NCBI RefSeq assembly: GCF_047663525.1
Contig: NC_092591.1
Location: forward strand, 27,995,001-28,059,000
Origin: Anas platyrhynchos
Taxonomy: Eukaryota; Chordata; Aves; Anseriformes; Anatidae
Direction of reading: 5' to 3'
DNA: 64,000 bases
Part shown: positions 1 through 10,650 of the stretch, piece after piece
Layout: every line of letters starts with the position of its first letter
Position numbering within the stretch: the stretch's first letter is position 1
Position numbers and translations under genes: made by a program
The notes under the pieces: generated by a model
What the model was told of the DNA's origin: nothing
What the model saw: only the letters and a program-made list of their open reading frames with translations
The model's database searches: none

Positions 1-1085
1 AAAGCTTTGGTGGGAGAGGGGGATGTCGCCTGCCGTGCTAGGGACGGGGAGGCCCCGTGCTGTGGGACCACCCTGGGGATGCACATCTCCAGCAGGAGGC
101 TGCCTTGGCCTGGTGTGCTCGGTGGGCAGCAGCACGGGATGCTCCCCTGCTGCCCTCCTCGTGGTCTCCATCTCGTGGTGACGGAGTAGGAAGGGACATT
201 TCCTCTCTCCTAAGATCTGTCCTCTGACCCCATCGCAGGAGCTGCCATGCCTGGGCACTGCTTGGGCAAGCAGAGGAGAGGGCTGGGGGTTTTGGGGTGG
301 TGAGGAACTTATCTGCCAGAGGAAGGAAGTGGGTGAGGCCACGGCACGATGCCATCGCCTGCTCTACCTCCTCCTGCTTCTGCTTGTTCCCCAGCGGGGG
401 CCAAGTGGGGGCCAGGAGGTGATGGCCCCATGCTGGGCGCTTCTTGGTGGCCTCTTGGTGGCTCTGGTCACTCCTTGCACTGGTGGTCATGCCCATGGTG
501 CTGTGCTGTGGCTCCTCTCCATGTGGGGTGATGGCTGGGGGGCAGGAGCTCTCAGCCCAGGCACGGGGGGCGCGCAGCCTGTGTTGGTGGTGCAAAGCAG
601 CCACCCCCAGGGCTGCAGGGGATGCTCAGCACCCGGAGAGGAGCAGGCTATTGCTGTGAGAGGTGTGAAATCCAGACCACCTCTGTGCCATGGTGATGGT
701 GCCCCACGCACCACAGGGTGCTGCGGTTCAGGGCTGCAGGATGTCCCCATATGAGCTGTGCCAGCACCAGGGGTGGCCCTGGGGAGCGGTGGGTTGCCCT
801 TCTCCCTGCTGGGGGGGATGTCCACGCTCCTCCCTTCCCCTTCAGTCTTTCTTAGCGCTTCCCTCTTTCGAGGCTGCCGACAGAGGCGAAACCTTAAAAT
901 AATCTGAACCTTTTTTTAAAAAAATATATAATTTGCCTTCTCCCATCCCCCCTAAACCCACAAAGTTTCCGGCACAGCTCACTTCTGCCCAGCGCAGGAA
1001 GAGCGAAGCGGCGGCAGCAGCACCCTTGTGCACCGTCCCCCCAGCCCTGAGCCGTCCCCAGGGCACTGTGCCGGACAGGAGGGAG
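1..1085. other. Upstream sequence, no gene seen
   Basis: GC-rich sequence with many short chance frames and no recognisable exon. The neighbouring gene expected from synteny (TNNI2) is not visible. An A/T-rich patch with ATATATAATT (905-932) may belong to a promoter for the exon at 1086. Confidence 0.5.
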
Positions 1086-1165
1086 ATGTCGGACTCAGAG
1101 GAGTGCCACCAGGGTGCAGAAGGAGAGGACCAAGTGGGAGATGAATCCCACCAGGAGAGCGAGAG
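1086..1165 (+). CDS. LSP1: Candidate alternative LSP1 first coding exon
   Basis: An ATG at 1086 opens an acidic frame, MSDSEECHQGAEGEDQV and onward to ESHQESE, ending at GAGAG|GTGAAG. It is 80 nt long and therefore ends in phase 2, the same phase as the exon at 10451, so it can splice onto exon 2 at 19783 and give a 360-residue product. The acidic Glu-rich character resembles the first exon of human leukocyte LSP1 (MAEASSDPGAEEREEL), but residue identity is low. An A/T-rich patch (about 905-932, with ATATATAATT) lies 150-180 bp upstream and purine-rich GAGGAAG-like motifs are nearby. The splice to LSP1 is inferred. It could instead start a separate small gene with the frame at 3445-3778, which is also phase-compatible. 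Confidence 0.5.
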
Positions 1166-2450
1166 GTGAAGCCTGGGGACTGGGGAGCCCAGCGGAGATG
1201 AATCTGGGAGGATGGGGAGCTGGGAGGGGAGGTGTTGGGGGGAAGGAATGTCATGGGGCCAGTATGAGAATGATCCATGGGACGTGAAGGTGATCAGATG
1301 CCCTGGCAGGGTTTTGGTGAAGCCCTTCAGCTATGGATAGACTTAGATTTCCTAAAGGTCCCATCTCCTTTGAACTTCAAAGCCGCTGGGGGGGTTGGTC
1401 CAGTGGGGAACCTGGACTCCCATGCAAGCTCAGCGAGGGGTCTGGCTCCAAGACTGGGGCCTGCCATGGTGCCCCACAGTTGAAATCAGCCCCATCTTTA
1501 AGGCAAATTGGGGCAGAGCCTGCTGCAGGATGTGTCCTCTCTCTGTGCGCATGGGTGGATGACTTTGGTGGGAAGGAGATGGGAGGCTGGAGGGATGCCC
1601 AGACCCCTCACAAGAGGGATCCCCCTTGCAGGAGGGATGCTCAGACCCCTTTTGCTCTCACCTGATGCCTTTGCCATGGCTTGTAGGACCATGCTCAGGA
1701 TTTGTGACACCAGCAGCTAACGTGGCTGTGGGATGGGGCTGGGAGGTGGCGCTGCCTTGGTGGTCTGATTTCTGTTTGTGTCCGCTACGCCTCTAAACTG
1801 AATTAACCTGGACATTTTTCAGGCTGGCTGCTGTCTTTTGTCAGCTTACACATCTCCCCGTTCCTCTGGTCTGCTTTGTTGCTTTATCAACAGATTGTGA
1901 TTTTACAGTCTGTTGTACTCTGTACTTGTGCTCTGGTCACTCCACAGCAGGCAGCTTTCCATAGGGGTTAAGGGGAAAGAGACCAGCAGCAGCGACCAAA
2001 CTGCATCTGACTGCAATAGGGGGAGGCAGAGGTAAGCTTGGCCGAGGAATCTCACAGAAGTATTCAGATTTGGATGCAGCCAGGTTGAGGCTGAGCATCC
2101 CTGGAGCCTGGGGGTTGCCTGATTTTCTCCTCCAGCTTCAAAGCTCACATTAGCATTTCTCCGCAAGGCTGCTGAAAGGCAGCACACTTCATGTCGAGAG
2201 AAAAAAACACCCCTGAGTGACAAGGAGAGGGGAAAGGTGTGTCATCTCCTACCGCTGACGGCTGCACTGAGTGTTTGGGCTGACACCTGACAGCAATTAG
2301 CCCTGGCTGAAGGCTTGACTGGAGGCTTCAAAAAGGTGCTGGAGCCGCAGTGCGTGGCTGCCTGCAGGAACAAAGGGGAAAGCTTTGCTGCTGGGGGGTG
2401 CTGAGGTGTAATTCCAAGGCAGTGCTCATTTGCCTTGCAGGGGAAGGAGC

Positions 2451-2490
2451 CTTTTTGGGGTGGCTGAGCCCTTTTTGGGGTGGCTGAGCC
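2451..2490 (+). repeat. Tandem duplication of a 20-mer
   Basis: CTTTTTGGGGTGGCTGAGCC occurs twice in direct succession with no differences. Confidence 0.9.
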
Positions 2491-3047
2491 CCTTCACCTC
2501 TTGCTGCAGTGGGTGGAGGTATATTGGCTTAGCCAGGGCCATGCAGCAGGAGTCTGTTGTGGGGCAGGGCAGGGCAGGGCTAGGTGTTTCCTTTCTCTGT
2601 TTTCTCCTGGAGCTTCAGATAAATAAGATACGAAGGCACCCGTTTTATAGCATTAAAACTCTTTTTGAAACTTACTGATAAATTGTGTGCATGGATGCTA
2701 ATTAAAGCCGGTGCAGCCCTTTCTTTCAGATGAATTTTAATGAAGTATTAAATGGATGGAAAAAAAGAGAACAAAAGTAATTTTTTTTTTGTTTGTTAAA
2801 AAAAAAAAAAAAAGGAGAATCACTTTCCCTCCTGATTTGTGTAATGGTTTCATGTGCAGCTCTGAACTCCTCCTTTTGCTTGCACTATTTACATGTTTGC
2901 CAAGCTCTCACCATTTCCACCCCCCAAATGGAGGAAGGAAGTGTGTGTTTGCTGCCTGGGGCTGCCTCTCTTCTGCCTGTGGTTAGCTCAGCTCTCTGCT
3001 CTCCTCACCTCAGGCAGAAGTTCTTCTCAAGGCCATCAGTGTGTGGA

Positions 3048-3076
3048 TGGAGGGGTGGATGGATGGATGGATGGAG
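3048..3076 (+). repeat. (GGAT)n microsatellite
   Basis: About five tandem GGAT units (GGGTGGATGGATGGATGGATGGA), in the first LSP1 intron. Confidence 0.8.
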
Positions 3077-3444
3077 TCAGGGCAGTGCTCTGAAGGCAGT
3101 GTGAGGAGTGCTGGGGATGCGAGCAGTGGGTTGGAGCTGCCAGGGAAGCCAATCCCGAGGCTTTCTGGCGGCAATGTACGCATACCTTGGAGATATGGGA
3201 GAGGGAAAAAAGAAGTTGGGTTTGCTTGATGAGCTTTGAAATCTGCCCAGCATATATAGAGGAGGAATTCATGGTAGGGAAGGCTTACACTTGTATAACT
3301 GTTGAGGCAATCCCAGCCTGGACGCAGCTTACCCCTTGTCCCTGTGTGACCAGAAGCATGCTGGCAGAACCTTGCTCGTGCTGGTGTACCACCACCAAAA
3401 ACCAGCTGGAGTTGCACTTTTCCATGAGCTGCCCTCACTCTCAG

Positions 3445-3778
3445 GGTGTCTCGGGGCTGTGAGCCCAACACGAAGCCTGCCCTGCAGGACACGGCCACCT
3501 CAGTGTGGCTCACGAAGCAGGCCCAGCTGCAGAGCGAGGGGCTCAGAGCCGAGAAGCCAGCTTCTCCCCAGTCCCCTGCCACCTCCCCTGTGGGGCTGCC
3601 CTCCCGGGAGCTGCAGGAAGCCCTCAGCAGCCCTTGTATGGTCAGCACCACGGGAAGGGCTCCACCGCGCCAGCAGGCCCCGGGCTTTGCTCAGCCACGT
3701 CTGTCCCCAGCTGTCTCGAATTCTCCAGATCCTTTGAGGAGTCTCGAGGGTCCCTGCGAAGATGAGTCTTGTTGCTAA
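3445..3778 (+). other. Orphan coding-like frame, possible terminal exon
   Basis: After a plausible acceptor (CTGCCCTCACTCTCAG) the frame stays open for 110 codons to TAA at 3776-3778. It reads VSRGCEPNTKPALQDTAT, continues Ser/Pro/Gln-rich, and ends SLEGPCEDESCC. The third positions in its first half favour G/C. It starts in a phase compatible with the exon at 1086-1165. I do not recognise the product, and chance cannot be excluded. Confidence 0.3.
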
Positions 3779-6700
3779 GTATACCCGTGGCTGGAAGGAG
3801 GCTGGCCGGGAAAGCTGATATGGGGAGAGCCCTCGGCACATGGGATTCCTTGGGGGAGGGATGGCTGAGCCCCGCACGGGGTGACCGCTCCGAGTTTGCC
3901 CCAGCTGGGAGCAGCGGAGCGAAGAGGAGTAGGGGAACACACAGGGGAGAGCCAGCAGACCCCAGCTGGAAGACCTAAGGAAGCTGGGCAATACTGCAGC
4001 ATTTCCATATTAGATGTAGGTGCTCTGGCAGGGGCATTAGGGATGAAGAGCTGTCTCTAAATATAGGGACGTATCAGGTGCCTTCACTGCCCCTTTCTCC
4101 TTGCAGGAAACCCTGGCTTGTCTTGCCTATTTTGCAATGTAAAGCTGGGGGTTTGGGGGTGTGGGTGTTAATAGGGGATAGCCCAGGAGCTTTTATTTGA
4201 TTTTTTTTTTTTTTTAACCATTGAAGGATGTGCTAGCCAGAGGGTTAGCTGAGCATGGGCTGCCAAAAAAAAAAAAAAAGTGTGTATTTTAAAACAGTTT
4301 AGAAACACTTGGGGTGAAATCTGGCTCTGAAGCCTGTGGGATTCCCTTCTCTGTGGGTTCTGGAGACAGCTTGCTGTGGGGCTGAGTGTCCTCGCACCAG
4401 TCCAGGAGGTTTTGCCAACCCCCCCCCACTGCTGGCTGCTGCTGGAGCCCATGCCTTATCCATAGGATTTGCCCTCTGTTGGGTGCCAGCTACAGGTAGT
4501 TTCTTATCGGACCCGTGTGACACCTGCCAGGCCTTGAGCAGGTGTTTTACACAGCCCGAGGCATCTCCGATGGTGCTGCACGTCTGTTCAGGCACCTGAA
4601 TTGCCAAGTTCCCAAATCACCTAGTGAGCACGGACCACTGCTGAGATCTGGGCTGAGGCTGAGCAGGTATCCCTGCCCTCGGGCTGCCTGGGTGCTCTGA
4701 GGAGGCTCAGCTACCAAGGGGTTAACCGGCCCTGCTTGGCGCCCGTGTGTGCTTTCCTTGCCATGGATCCCTCCTAACACACACCAGATGTGTGAGGCAG
4801 CTGCCGGAGTGCCTTAATCCCAGGTTTCGGCACTCGGGGCTGCCTTTCTCACGGGCAGGTCCGCAGCAGGGTCTCTGGGGGCTCGCAGGGCAGCTGGCAG
4901 CACCCATCCTCATCCTCTGTCGAGCTGGGCATCTTCTGCTGTCGGCTGCCTGCAGTCACCTGCGGGGTGTGCTGCTGGTGTGATATTGGGTCGTACGGGA
5001 TGAGCAGTGGTGTCTGGAGACAGAGCGATGTGGATTTGCCCTGCCACAGAGGAGCTTCACACCAGCCCGGTGTCTGAGAGCTGTCCAGGGACTCCGTGGG
5101 CAGAGAAACACATGGGCTGAATTTATTAACGAACCCAAAGGGAACCCCATTCAGGGGCTGGTGACCCGCTGGCACCGGGGGGCTGAATGCTTGCAGCCAC
5201 CTGGGAGCACCTGGTCTGAGATGTGCAAGGTTTGGTTCACTTGGAGCTGGATTTATTTGGATTTCTCTTGTTATTGCACGGAAATACAGGCCTGATGTTT
5301 TGGGTAGCGTGCATCAGCACCACCACACTGTCTGCGGTGAAGCTGTGCCAGTTTGCATCAGCTGGAAGTCTTCGGTTCTTTCCCTTACAAGCTCATTTTG
5401 CAAACGAACCCCTTGCTAGGGATTTTTTCTGCATTACCAAGCAGCCCCTCTCCCAGCCCTAGGTATCTGTTGCTTGCTGCTGCTAAATAGACACTATGTG
5501 CAATTTGTTTTATCAAGCTCCTGCCAGACGGGCTGGAAAATATGATCACTCCTTCGGTGCATGCGCATGCATGTGCTTTTTTCTGCTGCAAAAGCAGTTT
5601 CCTTTCCAGGGAAAGGTTGCTCTGGAGCCATTAACATTGACAAACCCTGAGCTATTGACACATCCCAAGCAACCACAACTGCCATCCATTTGTGAAGGGC
5701 AAAGTTCCCCCCCCAATAAAATCAGAAGCGATAATTGAACCGGCTGCTGGAATGGTTTCAAAGCAGGCGCCTCCTCGCAGTTGCCCCTTACCTTCTGTAA
5801 GGAAGCTGACAGCAGCGGGTCCGAGCTCAGCTGTGCCCGAGGAAAGGCTCGTGTGTTATCCACTGTGTGCTCCCCTGCCCTGAGGGGCTTCTCCTTCCCC
5901 GGGCTGGCATTTCTCGCTCCTCTTTTCCTCTCTGGTTGACACGGTCCTGCATACAGCTTCAACTTGTGCTTGCCCCGATCCATCTTCCTGGAGCTAATGG
6001 CAGAAAGGCCCCTTTCAGCTCTGTATGAGGTCTAGCTCTGCAGAATTAATTAATTTTTGGATGCACCCCAGCACTTTTCCCTGCCCCTCCATGGTGGCTC
6101 CCATCTTTTTGCCTGGCTCCATCAGGGGAGGCGTGGATGGATGCTGGCTTTCTGCGAGCTGGGATTAGCTGTCTTCCCATGAGGCTTGGAAGTGGGAATT
6201 GCCAGATGATGCCTGGGGCTTCCTTCCTATCCCTTAGCCCACCCTAGCCCTAGCAGGAGAACCAGCCTGGCAGCGTGAGGCAGGGGTTAGTGGCTGCTAG
6301 AAGTGCCTGTGTTGCACAGGGCAGTGCCACACCACGGGAAAATTGTGTGGCCACCTCTGTTCTTCATGGTGCTGCCCTGGCTCATGCTTGCACCCCCTCT
6401 GCTTCATGCCCTCCTCCTCCCTTTTTAAACCCATCTTTCATTTTCCTTTTGCTCCCTTCTCCCTTGGTCCTCTCATTTCTTTTCCTCATTCGTATCCCTT
6501 ATGGAGCACCACACCACCTCTCACCATGCTTACAGGCTCCCATCTCCCCTCTCACTGGGAGATGAAGCAAATCCGTGGGGGTTTAGGCTTATGATCTGTC
6601 CATAAAATGCTCCAAGGGGACAGAACAGGATGGGTCCCTCTTCTGTCCTGCATGGGGGTGAGAGGGCAGCAGTGGGATGAGGAATGAGGGCTGCTCCTTC

Positions 6701-9700
6701 CAGCCCCAGCTCTCTCTCCTTTTTGTTTCTGCCTCTCTGGATGTCATAGGAAGAAAGTCATCGTTGTTCCCGAGCCAAGCGCCTCAGACTTCTGACATGG
6801 TGTTTGTTGACTCTTTGGACTCGGCCCACAATCATACGTGCTCCTCCTTGGGAGCCAGGCCCCCTGCAGCCCCAACATCTCTCGCCTGCGGTGCTGCCCC
6901 GCGTGGCTGCGGGGTGAGCCCAGGGCCAGGCGCTCTCCTGCAGAGCCCTTCCTGAGCGCCTCCCACCTCCTCTGCCCCACTGCCCCTGGGGGTATGTGGG
7001 CTGGCAGAAAGCCCCTTGCTCGGGAAGCCCCTGCCTGCTGCATCCCCTCCCTGTCTGCCCCTGGGGTCACGTCTTGTCTGGGGAGCATCCTTGTGCCGCT
7101 GCCAGGGGCAGCTGCAGGTGCAGGCAGGGCAGGTTGATCCAACCTCCAAGAGCTTGCTCTGCCTTCTGGTGGCACCTTCGGCATGGCTGTACATCCCCTG
7201 CTTCACCCTGGGGTGTTTTCTAGTGCTCGCCAGACCTGGCAGGTCCTCAGCACTCCCACCCTGCTCTTCCCTCCCCAGAAATCACAGCACCCCAGCTAAC
7301 CGTGCCGATGGGACACGCGGCCCTCTTGACAGCACGCTTCTGGAGCTTGCAACTGGCTGCTCCTGCTGAGAAGGAGATAATGTGCTGCTCTTGGCTGCTA
7401 GACGCCCAATTTCCTTGGGATTATCTCTGCCTGCCTGTTCTGGCCTCTGCACTTGGCTGCCCGAAAATGAGTGCTGATGGAGTGTGCCGAGTGGGAACTA
7501 GGGATGGAGGGGACGCAGGCAAACCCTCTCCACCAGGCTGTTGTGCTGCTTGTGCCAGCTGGGGCCCCCTTCTTGCTGAACTGGGGCTCCTGGGAGGCTG
7601 GGCAGGTGCTGGTTTCGAAGTGGGGTTTGCCCATGGTGAAGAGGTCCGGGAGGTGTCAGGATGGGCAGAGAGGGTTGGGTGGCAAGGGGAAGACTGTGGG
7701 GTTTCTGGCCCTAAAGCCACCCTTGCTGGGGCAGGGCTTAGCCCACGCTGGAGCAACAGAAGCTGTTCCTACAAGGGGGTCTGCTCTGGGTGGGTTCCCC
7801 CCTCTGACATGGGGGCACGGCTGCTGGAAACCACACTGGCCCTACAAAGGGCCAATCCTCAGCACGACCGCCTGTTGGAGCCCATGCTGGTGCTCAGCCG
7901 GGCTGGTACCGCTTTGCATCGCCGCGTGTTTGGGGAAAACTGCTTCGGATGCATTTCTTTGTTAGCAATGGAGTCTTTTTTCCTAGTTTTTCCTCCCCCC
8001 CCCCCCCTCACTAGACCATGTGTTAGGCTCCGACTGATTTTGCAACCAGCCCTACATAGCAGAGCGGTTGTGTAATTAACGGGAACTGGTGCGGCCCTAT
8101 CTCCCGGGGACTCCCGCCTCCTCCCCGCAGCAGCCCAGCCCGCCTCGCTCCCTCCTGGCCTCTCACCTCTCTGCTGCCCCTGCTGCAGGAGCAGCCCTGG
8201 GAAGCTCCCCAGTGGCCGGCAGCAGCTGTCCGGGTGCTCAGGGCATCCCTGCTCCCGTACTGGGGTGAGGTTTTGCTGCGGGGATTTGTGGTGGTTCTCC
8301 TAAGCATGCGCCACACACCCCCACTGAAAAATAATAAAAAAGGAGATGAATTAATTCTTTGTTTCTCTTCCTGTGTCCGCTGTGCTCCTGCCCGCTTCCT
8401 GGTGGGACCAGGAGGTTTGCTGCTGCGAAAGGAGGTGTGCAGCTGCGGGGCCGGGGCTGTTCTTGGCGGCGTGGTGGGATGCAGGCTGCTGCACCTGGGC
8501 TGGGCTGGAGGAGAGGGGACAGAAGTGCCTCTGTTCTGCAGGATGGTGCTGTGGGACCGCTCTTCCTCCAGCTGTGGTGTGGGGAGCTCTTCCTCTTGGT
8601 GTTTCCCAGCAGACGGGTCCTGTCCCAAAAAGCAGAGCCCTGTAGGTGCGTGCACCATTCGGAGCATGGGGGCAGTGGTGGTGAAGTCCAGAGGAACGTC
8701 CTCTGGCTTGATCCTAATTACCCTGTAAGTACTCGCAGGGCTGGGATGTGCTCCTTTTGAGCAACAGAGGCCTTTTGTGGTGAATCTCTTGCATCGTCTC
8801 CCCAGCCCCGAGCTCGGAAATAGCAAACAGCGTGACAGCATCGGAGGGGCTGCAGAGCGAGGCCAGGATCAGTGTCTGTGCTCGCTGGGTTTGTGATCGC
8901 TTAGGGGAAGTTTGGTAAATACCTGAAAAAAACAAAACTGTTTCGAAATGAAGCCAAGGAGAGGCACATCCTTCTGATCTGGGCTCAATGCACTTCCTTT
9001 TTATTGAGATTTCTGGGTGTATTTCGTGGGCAGCTTCCCCATTTCACGAAGCACTTCTGAAGAAGTGATTGAAATGTGTAAGTAAGGTGAGAGGGGGCTG
9101 AGGGCAGAAGGAAGGTGAGAGCAGGGGGGTCCCCCCTGTGGGACACGATGAGGAGGAGGTGGGCAGGCTGTGCCATGTGCACTACTGCCTGCCGGGCTAT
9201 AGAAGGGCTGGGACTTGGTAGGTGCGAGTCCAGGCACCCGCTGCTCTGGGATAGAAGAAACTTCCCCTCAAAGTCACACGTGGACCTGGGGATACAGGTG
9301 AGGGAGGAAAGGCTGATTTTGTTATTTTTTTCCAACACTGCTCCGATGATGAGGCAACGTAAAGGCGAGAGCAGTCACCTGTACCTGACAGCATGGCAGG
9401 CGGTGTTGGCAGGCGACATCGCTCCCAGTCATTCACCGGCCACTCACGTGCTTTTTATCCTTCTGAAGCGCTGATGCTTCGTGAAGGCAAGCCAGATCAT
9501 TTTTTGCTCTCTCTGGCTGATGCTTGGGGAAACTGATGCACGGCAGAGTCGGTCACTTGAGCAGGCAAAGAGGAGAGGTGAGTGCAGAAGCAGGGTGCGT
9601 GCCCCCTGCTGCCCGATGGCAGCCCCCAAAATCCAGCTGCTGGCCTCATCTCCTGAGAAGAGCTTCCCCTGGAGCAGTTCCCCAGTGCTGAAGCCCCTCT

Positions 9701-9880
9701 GGCATTAACCTGGCTCTGGGTTTGTCTTTAGGCACACGGGGACAGCGGGGAGGTGAGACTTCTCCTGATGTGAACGGAGCAGGGCTGCCCGAGTGCAAGC
9801 TGCAACCCGAGGGCACAAACCCAGGCTGGCTTTGTTCCCAACTGTAATAGGGAGAGCAGTGCTGGAGGTAAGGGGGGAGT

Positions 9881-10109
9881 AAAAAAAGGGAAAAGGAAAA
9901 GGAAAAAAAGGAAAAGGAAAAAAAAGGAAAAGGAAAAAAAAAAAAAGAAAAGGAAAAAGAAAAACAGAAAAGGAAAAAAAGGAAAAGAAAAAAATGAAAA
10001 GGAAAAAAGGAAAAAAGGAGAAGGGTAAAAAAAGGGAAAAAAAAGGAAATGAAACGGGAAAAAAAATAAGAAAAAAGGGAAAAAAAGAAAAAAGAAAAAG
10101 AAAAAGGGG
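9881..10109 (+). repeat. A/G-rich (GGAAAA)n-like purine tract
   Basis: About 230 bp almost free of pyrimidines, built from AAAAGGAAAA-like units of varying length. It ends about 70 bp before the CpG-rich block that holds LSP1 exon 1, and purine-rich sequence continues to about 10178. The open frames over it are artefacts of composition. Confidence 0.9.
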
Positions 10110-10179
10110 TGAATGGGGAGGGAGAAGAGCTGGAGAAGAGGAACGAGGGAGGGATAGAAGTGAGAGGGAAGCAGCCCGG

Positions 10180-10650
10180 GGGGGGAGCGCTGGGCTTTGT
10201 GCTGCGCTCGCAGGCAGCATCCAGCCTCGCATCCAGCGCTGCTCTCGGCAAGCTTTCTCCCTGACATTTCCAGCAGGCAGAGGAGGAGGAGGTGGAGGTG
10301 GAGGAGACAAGAGGGGGTGGGCCGGGGGGGCTCGCAGAAACAAAAGGAAACCAGCTGCAGAACTTCCTGAAGACGGGGCCGGGGGGAGAAGCGAGGGCGT
10401 GCGGCGCCGGGCGGGAGCTGCGGGAAGGGGAGCCGCCAGCCTTGGCCACCATGACCAGCGCGATCCTGAGGAGGAACTCCAGCAAGCAGGGCCTGCAGAA
10501 CCTCATCAGGTGAGCGCCCACCTGCCGGGGGGCCGGGGGGGCCCGGAGGGGCCGCCTGTGCCGGGAGCCGTCCCCGCGCCCCCTGCGATCAGCGGGGTCC
10601 GGTCCCCACCGGTCCCCAGCCCCGACCGCTCGCGGTGCGCTGCAGGGAAG
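10180..10650 (+). promoter_or_regulatory. LSP1: CpG-rich block around LSP1 exon 1
   Basis: GC content and CpG density rise sharply here (GCGCTGGGC, GGCGCCGGGCGGG, CCGCGCCCCC), with the exon 1 ATG at 10451 near the middle. No TATA box is seen close upstream of the ATG. A CpG-island promoter is the simplest reading. Confidence 0.6.
10451..10509 (+). CDS. LSP1: LSP1 coding exon 1 (promoter in CpG-rich block)
   Basis: The exon starts at an ATG in a strong context (GCCACCATGA) and encodes MTSAILRRNSSKQGLQNL followed by Ile and two bases of Arg. It ends in phase 2 at ATCAG|GTGAGC. The phase matches exon 2, where the joined codon AGG is followed by LTAQWSVED. I recall a similar MTSAILRR-type N-terminus for one mammalian LSP1 isoform, but could not check it. 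The exon lies in a GC-rich, CpG-rich block, which suits a broad promoter. Confidence 0.85.

Larger units (their letters stand above)
1166..10450. other. LSP1 5' region or first intron
   Basis: Mostly GC-rich unique sequence. Apart from the orphan frame at 3445, small repeats, a T15/A15 inverted pair (4201-4215 and 4265-4279) and the purine tract near the end, no exon could be supported. Confidence 0.5.

Noticed and set aside
1..1085. TNNI2 3' end expected from synteny
   Set aside because: No troponin I motif was found in any frame; the gene presumably lies outside the window.
6232..6256. CCCTAG-type words as an interstitial telomere repeat
   Set aside because: Only two or three imperfect units, not TTAGGG arrays.
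7302..8075. 257-codon plus-strand frame in the LSP1 5' region
   Set aside because: Composition looks random (Trp, Cys and Gly rich), with a poly-C derived proline run and no splice context.
8023..8841. 272-codon minus-strand frame
   Set aside because: GC-rich chance frame with no family resemblance or promoter; overlapping plus-strand frames are equally long.
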